From Caldilineaceae bacterium (GTDB taxonomy: Bacteria; Chloroflexota; Anaerolineae; Caldilineales; Caldilineaceae): a stretch of 41,484 nucleotides of DNA. Both the position numbers and the translations under genes were made by a program. Positions 19,901 to 27,800 of the stretch are shown here, in pieces. Within the stretch, counting starts at the first letter, position 1, and each line of letters starts with the position of its first letter. Location: the NCBI GenBank assembly GCA_022842065.1, contig JALHQH010000078.1, forward strand, positions 1 to 41,484. The letters run 5' to 3'. The notes beneath the pieces are model-generated. The model searched no databases, was not told the origin of the DNA, and saw only the letters and a list, made by a program, of their open reading frames with translations.

Positions 19901-21743
19901 CAGCACGATCACTCAAAATATCGGCACTAATTTGTCAGCCGCCGATGCGCCCAATACACAGATTACGGCCACGCCTGGTAATCCAAGCAATGAAGCCACC
20001 GCCAGCTTTGCCTTTACCGGCACTTCCGCGGCGCGGACAGTGGCGGTCTTTAGTTGCCAATTGGATGATGGTGAATATCTGGCGTGCGCCAGCCCGTGGA
20101 CCTACAGCGAACTGAGCAAGGGGCAACATACCTTTCGCGTGCGTGCCATCGACGGCGACGGCAATGTGGATCTCACCCCCGCAGAATTCAGCTGGACGGT
20201 CAACGCCAGCGCACTCGATGCGACCATCACCGCCAGCCCAGCCAACCCAAGCAACAGCCGCACGGCACAGTTTGTCTTCACAGGTAACGGTGGCAACCTT
20301 GAATGTAGCCTGGATGGGGCAGGCTTCGCTCCTTGCACCAGCCCGCAGAATTACAATGAGTTGCCTTACGGCGCGCACAGCTTCCAGGTGCGCGCCCGCA
20401 ACGGTAGTGCGGTTGGGGCGGCGACACGCTTTGTCTGGACGGTGGTCAATGCGACGCCCGTCGCCAACAACCAGACCGTGAACACCAACGAAAACCTGGC
20501 TATAGCAGTAAACCTCACCGCCACTGATGAAGATGCGCTGACCTACCAGGTGACCCAACCGGCGCATGGGCTCTTGCTCGGCATCCCACCCGCGCTGACC
20601 TATAGCCCGAACAGCGACTTTGTTGGCACCGACAGCTTTAGTTTTGTTGCCAACGATGGGCAGGTTGACTCGAATGTGGCGGTGGTGACCATCAATGTGG
20701 CCGGGGTCGAGCCGCCCCCCACCCCAACCCCCACGGCAACCGCAACACTGGCGGAACCAACCGCCACGGCGACCGCAACACCGACCGAAACGCCAATCGC
20801 GCCAACTGCGACCGCCACCCCAACTGAAACGCCAACCGCGACCGCGACAAACACACCAGTTCCGCCACCCGCCACCGCAACGCCACCGCCCAGTGGCACG
20901 TTGGTCGGGGTCTGTGGCCCGTACACGGTTTACAAGAATGGCAATCTCTACAGCGCGGCGGGCTGGAGTGGCACGATCAAGGTCGGCACCAGCGGCAACA
21001 ACACGCTGACCGGCAGCAGCGGGCGCGACCTACTGCTGGGCCTGGGCGGCAACGACAAACTCGACGGCAAGGGCGGCGATGACCTGCTCTGTGGCGGTGA
21101 GGGCGTTGATCTGCTGACGGGGGCGGATGGCAATGACTATCTCGACGGCGGCCTTGGCAACGATGTGGTCAACGGTGGCAAGGGCGATTATGACACTCTA
21201 ATCGCCGGCGATGGCAATGATGTGCTGCTCGATGGGGATGGCGTGCTCAGCGCCCAAGGTGGCCCTGGCAACGACATCTTTACAATTGCGCTGCGCAGCG
21301 GCTGGCGCGATGGCAGCGGCCAACCACGCTTCACCAGCCTGACCGGCGGCTATGGCGATGACACGGTCGGGTTGGCGCTGCTCCAACCAACACGCTTCTT
21401 CCTCGACATCAGCGGCGACGAGCGCGATGAACCGCCGAGTCCGTTCGAAGGAACGAACGATGGGCTGGTGCTGGCCGGGCAGATCGAGCCGACCTCGACC
21501 ATCAGCAAGTTCGAGCGCCGGGTCGGCGGCATCAGTGCCAGCACCGACGAGGAGCAACCGCTGGACTTCACCGACTTCGCCGTTGACCCAACGACGCTCA
21601 CCGACGAAAGCGGGGCTGAGTTCCTGAGCGAGCCGGTCGGTGGCGAGGAAGGGGACGAGGAAGGTGACGAGGAGGGAGCGGAAGGCGAAGTGCCTGTAGC
21701 GGAATTGGGCAATCAACTCTTCCTCCCGCTGGTTAATCGCTAG
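10914..21743 (+). CDS. Giant membrane-anchored surface protein: TSP3, LamG, Ig-like, RTX
   Basis: This is a 3609-residue protein starting at GTG 10914, seven bases after AAAGGA; a TTG further upstream in frame lies inside the promoter and is rejected. Order: N-terminal membrane segment (about 8-30); an unrecognised outer domain (40-280) ending GELWVGENGLPLRQ; two helices around a basic RRSR turn (287-338); calcium-binding TSP3 repeats (415-523; DTDNDGLSDFTEA); a central hydrophobic cluster (1069-1222); more TSP3 (1472-1607); a LamG/concanavalin-like domain (about 2098-2302; FSVAFWYKS, WHFVVATRDD); Ig-like repeats (2330-3150); a cadherin-like/tandem-95 unit (3180-3264; YSPNSDFVGTDSFSF); a Thr/Pro linker; RTX repeats (3357-3460; GGNDKLDGKGGDDLL); an acidic tail ending in LFLPLVNR. 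It probably forms a long calcium-stiffened adhesin or surface fibre. The paralogue at 32336 has the same N-terminal two-thirds. Confidence 0.93.
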   Translation: MYLPSARRLWPLVLIILVCTLLCGLPVLRPAAVSFASARPADPVTAAWEKARAAGSYHFSSDVTQVTVPVAKVTNVGRSSRTEQLHLAGQSDLRAQRLEMQLWSDGGSVLQADGVAIKVENGKSFARRGAGEWQEAAGFADAIAPQGDFLAYLQAVRDIKAHAPEERAGLALTRYSFTIDGPTFAAYVRDQMTAALRAKGELPTGINLTTPAYYSEMTGDGELWVGENGLPLRQILNLNFPEQREQTIHAQIVVNFTRFGTPELSAWHYLRSADLGGLLTIWPGTLPELTPIGLLLTLVTFAGFVVYYRRSRVVYVGLVAALILSLVIGPLLTTLQLDAFFAAQQAKATAQDEQQAVAEATQAAYADFGQPEFNPQVNPLAATADDTGNMQLATRHSASHPRTTDRAAAQSPARQSTDTGTDTDNDGLSDFTEARVGTDITLADSDEDGLTDAQEVNGFTFSGQSWYLDPRSLDSNNDGVGDGQEWSNDGNNQPDDTDSDSLPDLFDPDNDNDGVPDRQDLAPFTASTTGTPFGENNPFKLKIDNLTAGKATLVDLQVRPINVKHLWFALNVLDWPQNDNAGQVQDIDGKTYADLAAAAGRTAAANEAAGDLKLIPMLEIRLPANSANLPSQSELTAYNISVSNLSSDGSQKVAYVPLSIITDEATGQRVAFGARMKYLPTGSWPTPHDVRLLWMVQTLNDLPCDPKAPNAAATGCAADGYIHNTGQVVQSYYDNFTLTGLNVSEQHSAKTALIYEDPAIDPQLNDDFSLAALTLGLNESFLAGRDQDNNGQRDVTVDDLFDRFDYTQNGGLSSDQRWGLDGAQNNLRVETYDYATFDQATIFTAMTSTVQLLTSQFDARWATDNALKPTVAYAYEQQSRSLGLDAVRTSNSPVTLSGTGVTINMQPATLNTQVGLKWTHYCRANSSARWAACAGDTYWNELESRHGATPLPDDPSGVDIANGSNVILQFYNLALTQGANRVVQIGTQLVPAGYTVKNDTQTAGDVRNAFSMGSAGVKGIANVIVMSRYLNNPTVKAQIGEKVVKFLDGTLSRQALRGLKNLRATPGQATVLAVGVGAVLTGLVLLNQAASDNFEARVALQVLIVGVQSFFALVDPILTIARWSREGNAVATILRGSSEAIGVSRTANAIGAVLAISVVWGFFIYSVANNDISPNTIEFDAALAQTIAATIYIILLTILSATVVGLILVGIITVIDAILTAVCELGTDSLRGGDGACFTIGGSVVKAIAAAFYDYGLLVQTGNSDLLVPGAPATQLADASKGFVAGNELAVTMPITNHAIQRNALGDLGNTFGYLMDDSPRDTTFKYTLTQPGPVDISNVQRGQTTWSNFYNATFSRSYGWLRGAYALTTPAPVSGFNLQPGLNRVAPFYLNVGYALPAYSCWKIWTLTGSFPFYKKIPICGERTVTGKNSTLVDTLRYDIFPATLDAFMAVGAKPGGGQGLSWDAHFGALDDLDGDGLRAGNRGGLDPDDSKIDTDNDGLTDAFELDRRAAGLAYSPLQCDSDNDGLTDGQEAQFGANPLRADTDNDGLKDSEEVWHQIYTTSTCQPTTNWGGGWTVTINAATPFTVRVTADPAANDTDNDGISDLAERQLAAQLDSQQRPYHPGVANTPPLAIYTTADKRFVAPGQSLLYTTTVVANQPMAPGVLDVMAPPQLGSVQAAYGLNFNPAATSSQTVTHQTALTAQPGLTSQRVALMSTVRTRLAPTGPATLSWDPIVLNALGTPTQPLRFMAVAATGRNQPDSYLMTMLNANSDSLPVGSLTANAIPSGAANTIYATDTTSFVNTATLQDVACNASGVCFVTWGELANIAFGFIIRLRGAIVGPDGQVQNTFLVSQFPAFRPAVASDGVNFVVAFESLNNTGTITSIAFAKYDSAGNQLSLTSNVVENPRVAAATEASIGLDLLWIGDRYRLAWKFIRPQIFSPHPSIYVANVNANGALQGTIDNVVGQDAANGAAATPALAYDPVNNRTLLLFQWANTEVHRVLFAGSSLTPVLNENILGRNEGGAALVSGNRPLVAYNSLRNGWLIGTSGGSQSRAMLWQPDLSARLLADTVRTDASLPLLHNGNSGGLACPATIAPPLIDLRFEELPGAATFNDSSGRNNHATCANCPTAATAGAVDAGGNAIGTPASDYAVTFNGDFSQGLFLPTPVQNSFSVAFWYKSSPSSNLDSLWIDDGGQAFWSFNVFGQYVEFRTGATAFRANVNLNDDAWHFVVATRDDATGQGAIYLDGNPTPAATLANFSVPGQRSPLLLRSRRVAGVDEFKLYPYALTPRQIQVIYNGTDQAYCTVAQPISNVPNWYKLNVTQSDPRGGKITASGSLTITIDADKPTSTFGGLVHNQYIRGNTIHTIGGNATDTGAGVASVEVKVNDGNFQPASGAATWAYNLAVTEGAYTLQSRATDGVGNVETPAAAITVNADGTAPNVTLNALPTMPILPTRNAFNQWLTPISGTAVDPTSGGGASGLPATGVEVFLQGQGEAMGNGWQTATRSGNSWTINYIFGNALPDPAGVYTVSVRAVDNVGNRTAANGATGILRLDATAPAVALSATDLARDLITDTITISGIVTDTGPIGQSAGLDKVEVTFIPVENIAALPANATQAQAAALLTRTWLPATLTQRGAGVTTTTWSLAIPAGLENEYQIDLRATDLLGNVQISSNVWRGVIDTLAPRVTVVGTRSSTTWFNPQTGLQMYGLNFTCTATDRYLDEPSFYCPAGGAIPVRTFDSNPTLQTLFPDRTIRNGLTVVAAYWFPDPNVTITVNACDVYGRCATFGTPLTPAVNVATAAAAAAAAAPQAIVVAPTKDSFVAANGALNVTVAAEAGALLKEVIISLDNNVVQTLTFAQNENVTQTLRTVSLTGISEGQHTLTARATDWANATQSSDSPVVFTLDTQAPTVTIDPATLTNADSWAPGSDILRFNGTATDNIGLAAVQIREGNSNFVDVEFSNGLWQTALPVTDPEGRTLTIAVRAIDRAGRVSTITQNIGTNLSAADAPNTQITATPGNPSNEATASFAFTGTSAARTVAVFSCQLDDGEYLACASPWTYSELSKGQHTFRVRAIDGDGNVDLTPAEFSWTVNASALDATITASPANPSNSRTAQFVFTGNGGNLECSLDGAGFAPCTSPQNYNELPYGAHSFQVRARNGSAVGAATRFVWTVVNATPVANNQTVNTNENLAIAVNLTATDEDALTYQVTQPAHGLLLGIPPALTYSPNSDFVGTDSFSFVANDGQVDSNVAVVTINVAGVEPPPTPTPTATATLAEPTATATATPTETPIAPTATATPTETPTATATNTPVPPPATATPPPSGTLVGVCGPYTVYKNGNLYSAAGWSGTIKVGTSGNNTLTGSSGRDLLLGLGGNDKLDGKGGDDLLCGGEGVDLLTGADGNDYLDGGLGNDVVNGGKGDYDTLIAGDGNDVLLDGDGVLSAQGGPGNDIFTIALRSGWRDGSGQPRFTSLTGGYGDDTVGLALLQPTRFFLDISGDERDEPPSPFEGTNDGLVLAGQIEPTSTISKFERRVGGISASTDEEQPLDFTDFAVDPTTLTDESGAEFLSEPVGGEEGDEEGDEEGAEGEVPVAELGNQLFLPLVNR

Positions 21744-21749
21744 CCGAAC

Positions 21750-21806
21750 GGTGATGAGGGGGTGGCTGCGCTTGTCAAAGCCACCACTTCACCCCTTCAC
21801 CCCTTC
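21750..21806. terminator. Hairpin at convergent junction, conserved loop plus octamer repeats
   Basis: GGTGGCT (21761-21767) pairs with AGCCACC (21779-21785) around an 11-base loop. On the minus strand the loop reads TTGACAAGCGC, the same loop as at 232-262. The flanks add imperfect pairing between GGTGATGAGGGG and the octamers TTCACCCC, TTCACCCC at 21788-21803. It lies between the stop at 21743 and the convergent stop at 21805 and probably ends both transcripts. Confidence 0.6.
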
Positions 21807-24800
21807 ATTCTTCCACCGCGCCCAATGCGCGTAGAGCCGCTTTCTGCCCTTCACTAATCCCCGTCACGCCGGTGATCTCCATGCCGGCATACGGGCCGGG
21901 AACGGTTAATTGATGGCGCAAGGCACCGCGCCGCGTCTCCCAGAAACAGACCGAGCCATCACCGCTGGCGCTGGCCACCAAATCGCCATCCGGGTGAAAA
22001 ACGGCCGTGAAAATTTCTTCGGTATGGCCGGTCAAGATCTGACAGGGCACAGCTTCTTCGGGCGCGCCGTGTAGATCCCAAAGCCGCACTGTCAAATCTT
22101 CGCCGCAACTGACAAGTCGGTTGCCATCAGGGCTAAAGGCGACGGACCAAAGCGGCGCAGTATGGCCCTCTAGCACGCGCGCGGTCGTGCCACTTGCCAC
22201 CGCCCACAGTCGAATCGTGCCGTCATGACCGGCGCTGGCCAACCAGGCACCGTCGGGGCTAAAGGCAACTTTTTCAATTTCCCACTGATGGCCAGACCAT
22301 GTTTGCAGCAGCCGGCCCGTCGCCACTTCCCACAGCCGCACCTGCTGATCAAAATCACCCGATGCGACCCATTCGCCATTGGGGTGAAAAATGGCAGACC
22401 AACTGGTGCAGCCCCCGTTGGCAAAACGGCGCACCTCACGTCCGCTTTGCGCGTCCCACAACCGAATTGTCTGATCCGGACTGGTGCTGACCAATAACTG
22501 CCCATCGGGGCTAAACGCCACCGAGTAGATATCTTGGCTATGACCGGACAGGGTCCGCAGCTGTTGCCCGGTTGTGCTGTCCCACAGCAGAATGGTGCCG
22601 TCATTGCTACCGCTGGCCAACCGCGCCCCTTCGGGGCTGAAAGCCAGCGTGAACACATTCGAGGAATGTCCCACCAACTGGCGTTGCAGACGTGGCGTGC
22701 CAGCGTCGAACTGCCACAGCCGGACCATGCCGTCGGCGTGGCCGGTGGCCAGCAGCTTGCCGGCCGGCGGTTGAAAGTGCGCCACATAGGCCTTGTTGCG
22801 ATAACCGTGGAGCACCTGGAGCGCTTGCCCATTGGTGGCATTCCAGAGGCGGATCAGACGGTCATAGCCGTTGGTGGCTAGGAGGGAGGGGCTCTGCGCG
22901 CTAAAGGTCGCCGTGGCCACCGCACGCGCATGGGCTTGAATCGTTTGTAGGAGCCGGCCCTGCAACGGCTCCCAGATCCGCACCAGCCCATTATCGCCGG
23001 CGCTGGCGAGGAGCGCACCCGTCGCGCTAAATGATAATGCACGGATCACCGTGCGATCCTCTTGCCAATGGTGATGAGGACGCAAGGTATGCAGATCCCA
23101 TAGATAGATGACCCCACTTTCATCTGCGGTCGCCAGCCAGGCTGCCCCTGCGCCTTGCCCACCAATCCTGACGTCAGATAGACAGGCCAGCGCGCGAATG
23201 GGGTGTTGATGGGCCGCCAGGACGGCAACGCGCGCCCCCCGGTCGGCATCCCAGAGATGGACATGAGTATCCTCGCCGCCACTGATGACCAACGCGCGGC
23301 CCTGATATGGTCCGCCGGCCAACGGGGCGCACCAGGCAACACCATAGATGCGGCCCTGATGGCCAGTGAGTTGATGACGCAGATCACCACTCGCCGCCGC
23401 CCAAAGGCAGACAGTTTGGTCATCACCGCCACTGGCCAAGTGCGCGCCGTCGGGACTGAAGGCCAGGGCACGAATATAGCCCTGCCGTTGGTGCATCTGG
23501 CCGGGGTAGCCACGACCATCTTGCAGATGCCAGAACCGGATCTGTCCATCGGATCCCCCGCTGACCAACAGTGACTGCGCGCCGGCGGTAACGCTGCTCG
23601 GCGCAAAGGCAAGCGTACGCACGGCATTGCGATGGCCGCTCAAGACACCAACCCGCTGCCAGTCAGCCGTCTGCCACAGATAGATGGCACCGTCAGTAGC
23701 ACCGGCGGCAAGGAGTTCATCGGTGGGATGAAACGCCAAAGTCTGAATGCTGCTAAAGTCATCAGAAAAGGTGGCATCACGCAGGTGGGCGTCGGTCAGG
23801 CGCAACCCGGTGGCATTGGCGTTGCGCAAATGTACCTGCCAGATCTGAAGCGCCGAGAAATCATAGGCTGTCAGGTCAACGTCCAAGCGGAGTAACAAGT
23901 TCAGTAAATTACCGGCGGCATACCCCGCCGCTGGGGGCGTGATCTGCCGTAATGTTTCCAACAGACCTTGCACCAGTAGGCCCAGTTGCGCCTTGCTGTG
24001 CTGCGCCAGTAAACGGTCAGCCAGTGGTTGTAGAATCAAGCGCTGTTGGCTCTGCCGCACATGCTCCTTGCCCTGGGCTTTGAGGAGGGCGAAACGATTG
24101 AGAAATGACAAGGTGACAGGGTGAGGGGGTGACAGGGTCACAGGGTAATTGGGCGATTCTGTCACCTTGTCACCTTGCCACCCTGTCACCCTGCCATCTT
24201 GCCATCTTGTCATCTTGTCATCGACGATTTCCTGGTAGACCTGCTCGATCAAATACGCCGTCATATACTCAACAATCACATTGGACAGCGTGAGATTGCC
24301 AGCCCGCGTCTCTAGCAAGGCACGACTCTGTAAGGCTTGCAGGGCTTCGATGAACTTGTTTGACGGCACCGGACGGACAAAATTGGCACGTACGGTCGCC
24401 GGCGTTGCCTCCTGACGTTCAACGGCCAACCAGATCAAAATATCGCGCTCCAGCGGCGTCAGGCGGGCAAATTGCTGATCCAGCACCAGCCGTATGCCAT
24501 CAAAGAGAGCGCCTTCCTCCTGTTGAAAGGCGGCCACATCGCCGCCAAAGAAATCGGCAATGGTGGCGGCTGCGATCTGTAAGGCCAACGGGTTGCCCGA
24601 GTAGTTATCGACCAACATTGCCGCTTCCGCAGCCGAAGTGACCAGGCCATTGCTCTGCAAAAGCGCTTGGCCGGCCTGTGCATCCAATCCACCCAATCTG
24701 AGCACCTGGACGAGGTGCGCTTGCCGGCCCAAGCGATTAAGCGCATAGGGCTGCTCCCGGCTGGTCAGCAGCAGGCAACTCTGGTGCTCACTCGTCGCCA

Positions 24801-27800
24801 GTCGTTGCAACAATTGGTCATAGCCCTCATAGCCGGTGCGCGTGACCCCGGCACGCCCCATTGCCTCGGCAGAGGTAAAGATGCTCTCGCAATTATCAAG
24901 GATCAGCAAGCACGGTTCTTGGCGCAAGTAGTCGAACAGGAGGCGCAGTTGCTCATCAAGTGACGCCGGCAAGGCCGTTAACTGGTAGCGGGCCAGGGTC
25001 TGCAACCAGCCCTGTAATAGCTCTGCCAACGGCGGTGCATTGAGCAAAGAGCGCCAGATCACCACCGTGTAGCTTGGCGCAACAGCTTTGGTCACCGCGG
25101 CGGCCAGGGTCGTTTTGCCCATACCCCCAAGGCCCAGAATGGAGATCAGCCGGGCCGGTGGGCGATTGTCAGCAGGCGTTAGCCACGCTGTTAGCTGCGC
25201 CAGCGCTGCGGACCGCCCGGTGAAGAACTCCACCGTCGGCATCTCACCCCAATCAGACAATGGCTGCGCAACCGGATCGTGTAACGCGCGACTGTTCGAC
25301 TGCCCTACTGCCTCACTGTCCACACGCGGCGTGCGTACACTTGCGCGCACTGCCCTACTGGTTTCAGCTTGTACACTGACAAAGGCCGCTTGCACTGCGC
25401 GGTGGCTGGCAACATTTTCCAAAAATGAGCGGCGGATAACTGGGTCAACGATCCGGTCAGCGTAGGCCATCATCAGTTTGTGGGCGGTCGTGATCAGTGC
25501 TGGCGCGCGCCGATCCTGATTGGCGGCCAAGACTCGATAACAAGTCAAGTAAACCTGAAAGGGTTCGTCAAAACCAGCCAAAGGGTGGCTTTGGAGGATG
25601 ATCAGCACTTCTTCGACCTCGGCCAGGGCGCGATCTGGTGCCCCATTCGCCAACGCAATACGCGCCAGCCCTGCCCGTGGTTCGGCGCTGTGATGGCGGT
25701 GGCCCAGTGCCGTGTAGAGCATCAATGCCTCACGGTAGGCCGTGGCAGCAGCAGCGGACTGCTGTTCCCCTTCACGGACCAGCCCGAGCAGCACCAGCGC
25801 TTCGGCCTGGCTGGCACCGCCATCCAATTCACGCACCATCGCCCACGCGGTTTCGGCATCGGCCAAGGCCTGGGATAGGTTGTCGGTGCAGTAGTGCAGG
25901 CGCGCACGCGAAGCGTACGCCCAGGATGTTTCGCGCGCCGGCAAGCCCAATCGTTGCAGCAGGTGAAACGTGTGCTCGATCCACTGCTGTGCCTGTACAA
26001 TATCACCCAAGCAGAGACAAAGCCGGCCCAGCATTTGTGCGATGTTCGACTCGCTTAATACTTGGTCCATGGGGCGATATAGCGCCAAAACCTGCTCGTA
26101 CAGCCGAAACGCTTGCTGATAGTCACCCTGACGCCAGGCTAGCTCGGCCAACTGCTCGGAACAGAGAGCTTGCCCCAAAAGAAAATTATTCTGACGCGCC
26201 GTGGCTAATGCTTGTTCGGCATACTGCTGGGCGCGTGGATAATCGCCCAGCGCTTTATCAACATCAACGACACAGGTGAAGGCAATCACTTCCCCAACCC
26301 GCATCTTGAATTGCTGACAGATCTCCAACTGGTGGACAGCGTGGTCGCGGGCGGCGGCATAATCGTCGCTGCTCAGGGCAATCGAAGCAAGCCAGCTATA
26401 AGCGCGCTTTTCAATATCGAGCATAAGCGACGGATTGACTGCCCGCTCTTGCCGGGCCAGCGTGACACTATCTGTCAATAACTGCAGCGCCGCGCTGGAT
26501 TTACCCTGGCGCCGCAGCGCTTGCCCCTGCAGCATATAGCCAAACGCCGCCCCCGCCGGATTGCTTGCGGCAGGGGCCATGCCGATCATTGCGGTGGCCA
26601 GCGCAAAGGTTTCCTCATGGTGTCCCACGGCCAGTTGAAAGGCAGCAGTCATCCCGACCAAGATGCTATAAACGTACATTTCATCTGGTTGGTTGGTTGG
26701 TTGGCTGGCTGGTGGCGTTTGCGACTGCTCCGTGCGGAGCAGCGTGGCGCTTTGTTGCTGTTGATAAGCGGCACGCGCGCGCATGGCCAGGGTAAACATT
26801 TCGATGGCTTCGGTGATGAGCCCAGCGAGCCAGTAAAATTCGCGAAGCGCCAAAGCACCCTGTGCCACCAATGCAGCCGGTAGATGCCCTGCCCCCCAGC
26901 GCCACGCCTGCCGAATGTTATCCAGTTCGGCTTGGATCGCAGCGGTGGCTTCACGCGGGGCATCGTGCATAATCGCTGGTTGTTGTGTGGCCAGGAAGGA
27001 CAAATAATAGGTGCTGTGGCGGGTGGCGGTCGCCGCAGCCTCTTGCGCCGTCGCCAGCTCGGCTGCCGCAAATTGGCGCAACAATTCGTGGATCTGATAG
27101 CGGCCATCAACGGCCGTGGGTGTGCTAAGTTGGAGCAGGGATTTGTGCCACAGACGTGTGAGCACGGGCACTGTCGCACCGGCAATTGTTTCCGCCGCGG
27201 CACGAGTAAAGCTGCCCTGAAAGACAGCCAGTTGGCGCAAGACCTGCCGCTCCTGGTCATCCAACAAGTGCCATGACCACCGAAAGACCGCGCCCATACT
27301 GCGCTGGCGTTCCGGCATATCACGCCAGTCCACAGCCAAAAATTCGGCACGCTGGGCAATGGCGTCGGTAATATGCGCCAGAGAGAGCTGATCAACGTTG
27401 GCGGCGGCCAGTTCCAGCCCTAGCGGCATGCCCTGCACCAATTGACAGATGCGCAGGACAGGGAGCAGATTCTCCGCCGTCAGCCTGAAATCGGCGTGGA
27501 AGCGCTGCACAGCCTGGACAAAGAGGCGCACCGCGGCCATATCGGCGGCGTCTGCCGGCGTGGCCGCCGGCGCAAAGGCTAAAGCCTGTACGGTGTAAAT
27601 CTGTTCATGGCGCAGGCGGAGTCGTTCGCGCGAGGTCACCAGGATCTGGAGCGCCGGGGCCGCGATGAGGAGATCGACGAGCAGATCAACGGCTGCTGAC
27701 TCGGGGCCGAGGAGTTGTTCAAAGTTGTCGAGGATCAGTAACAGCTGCTGCCGGCGTAGCGTTTGCAACAGCAGATTGCGCGGCTCCCCACTCTGTAATG

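Noticed and set aside
20707..20895. DNA-level mobile repeat in the Thr/Pro-rich stretch
   Set aside because: It is a normal low-complexity linker (ACCGCNACN-type codons) before RTX repeats; no defined unit or borders.
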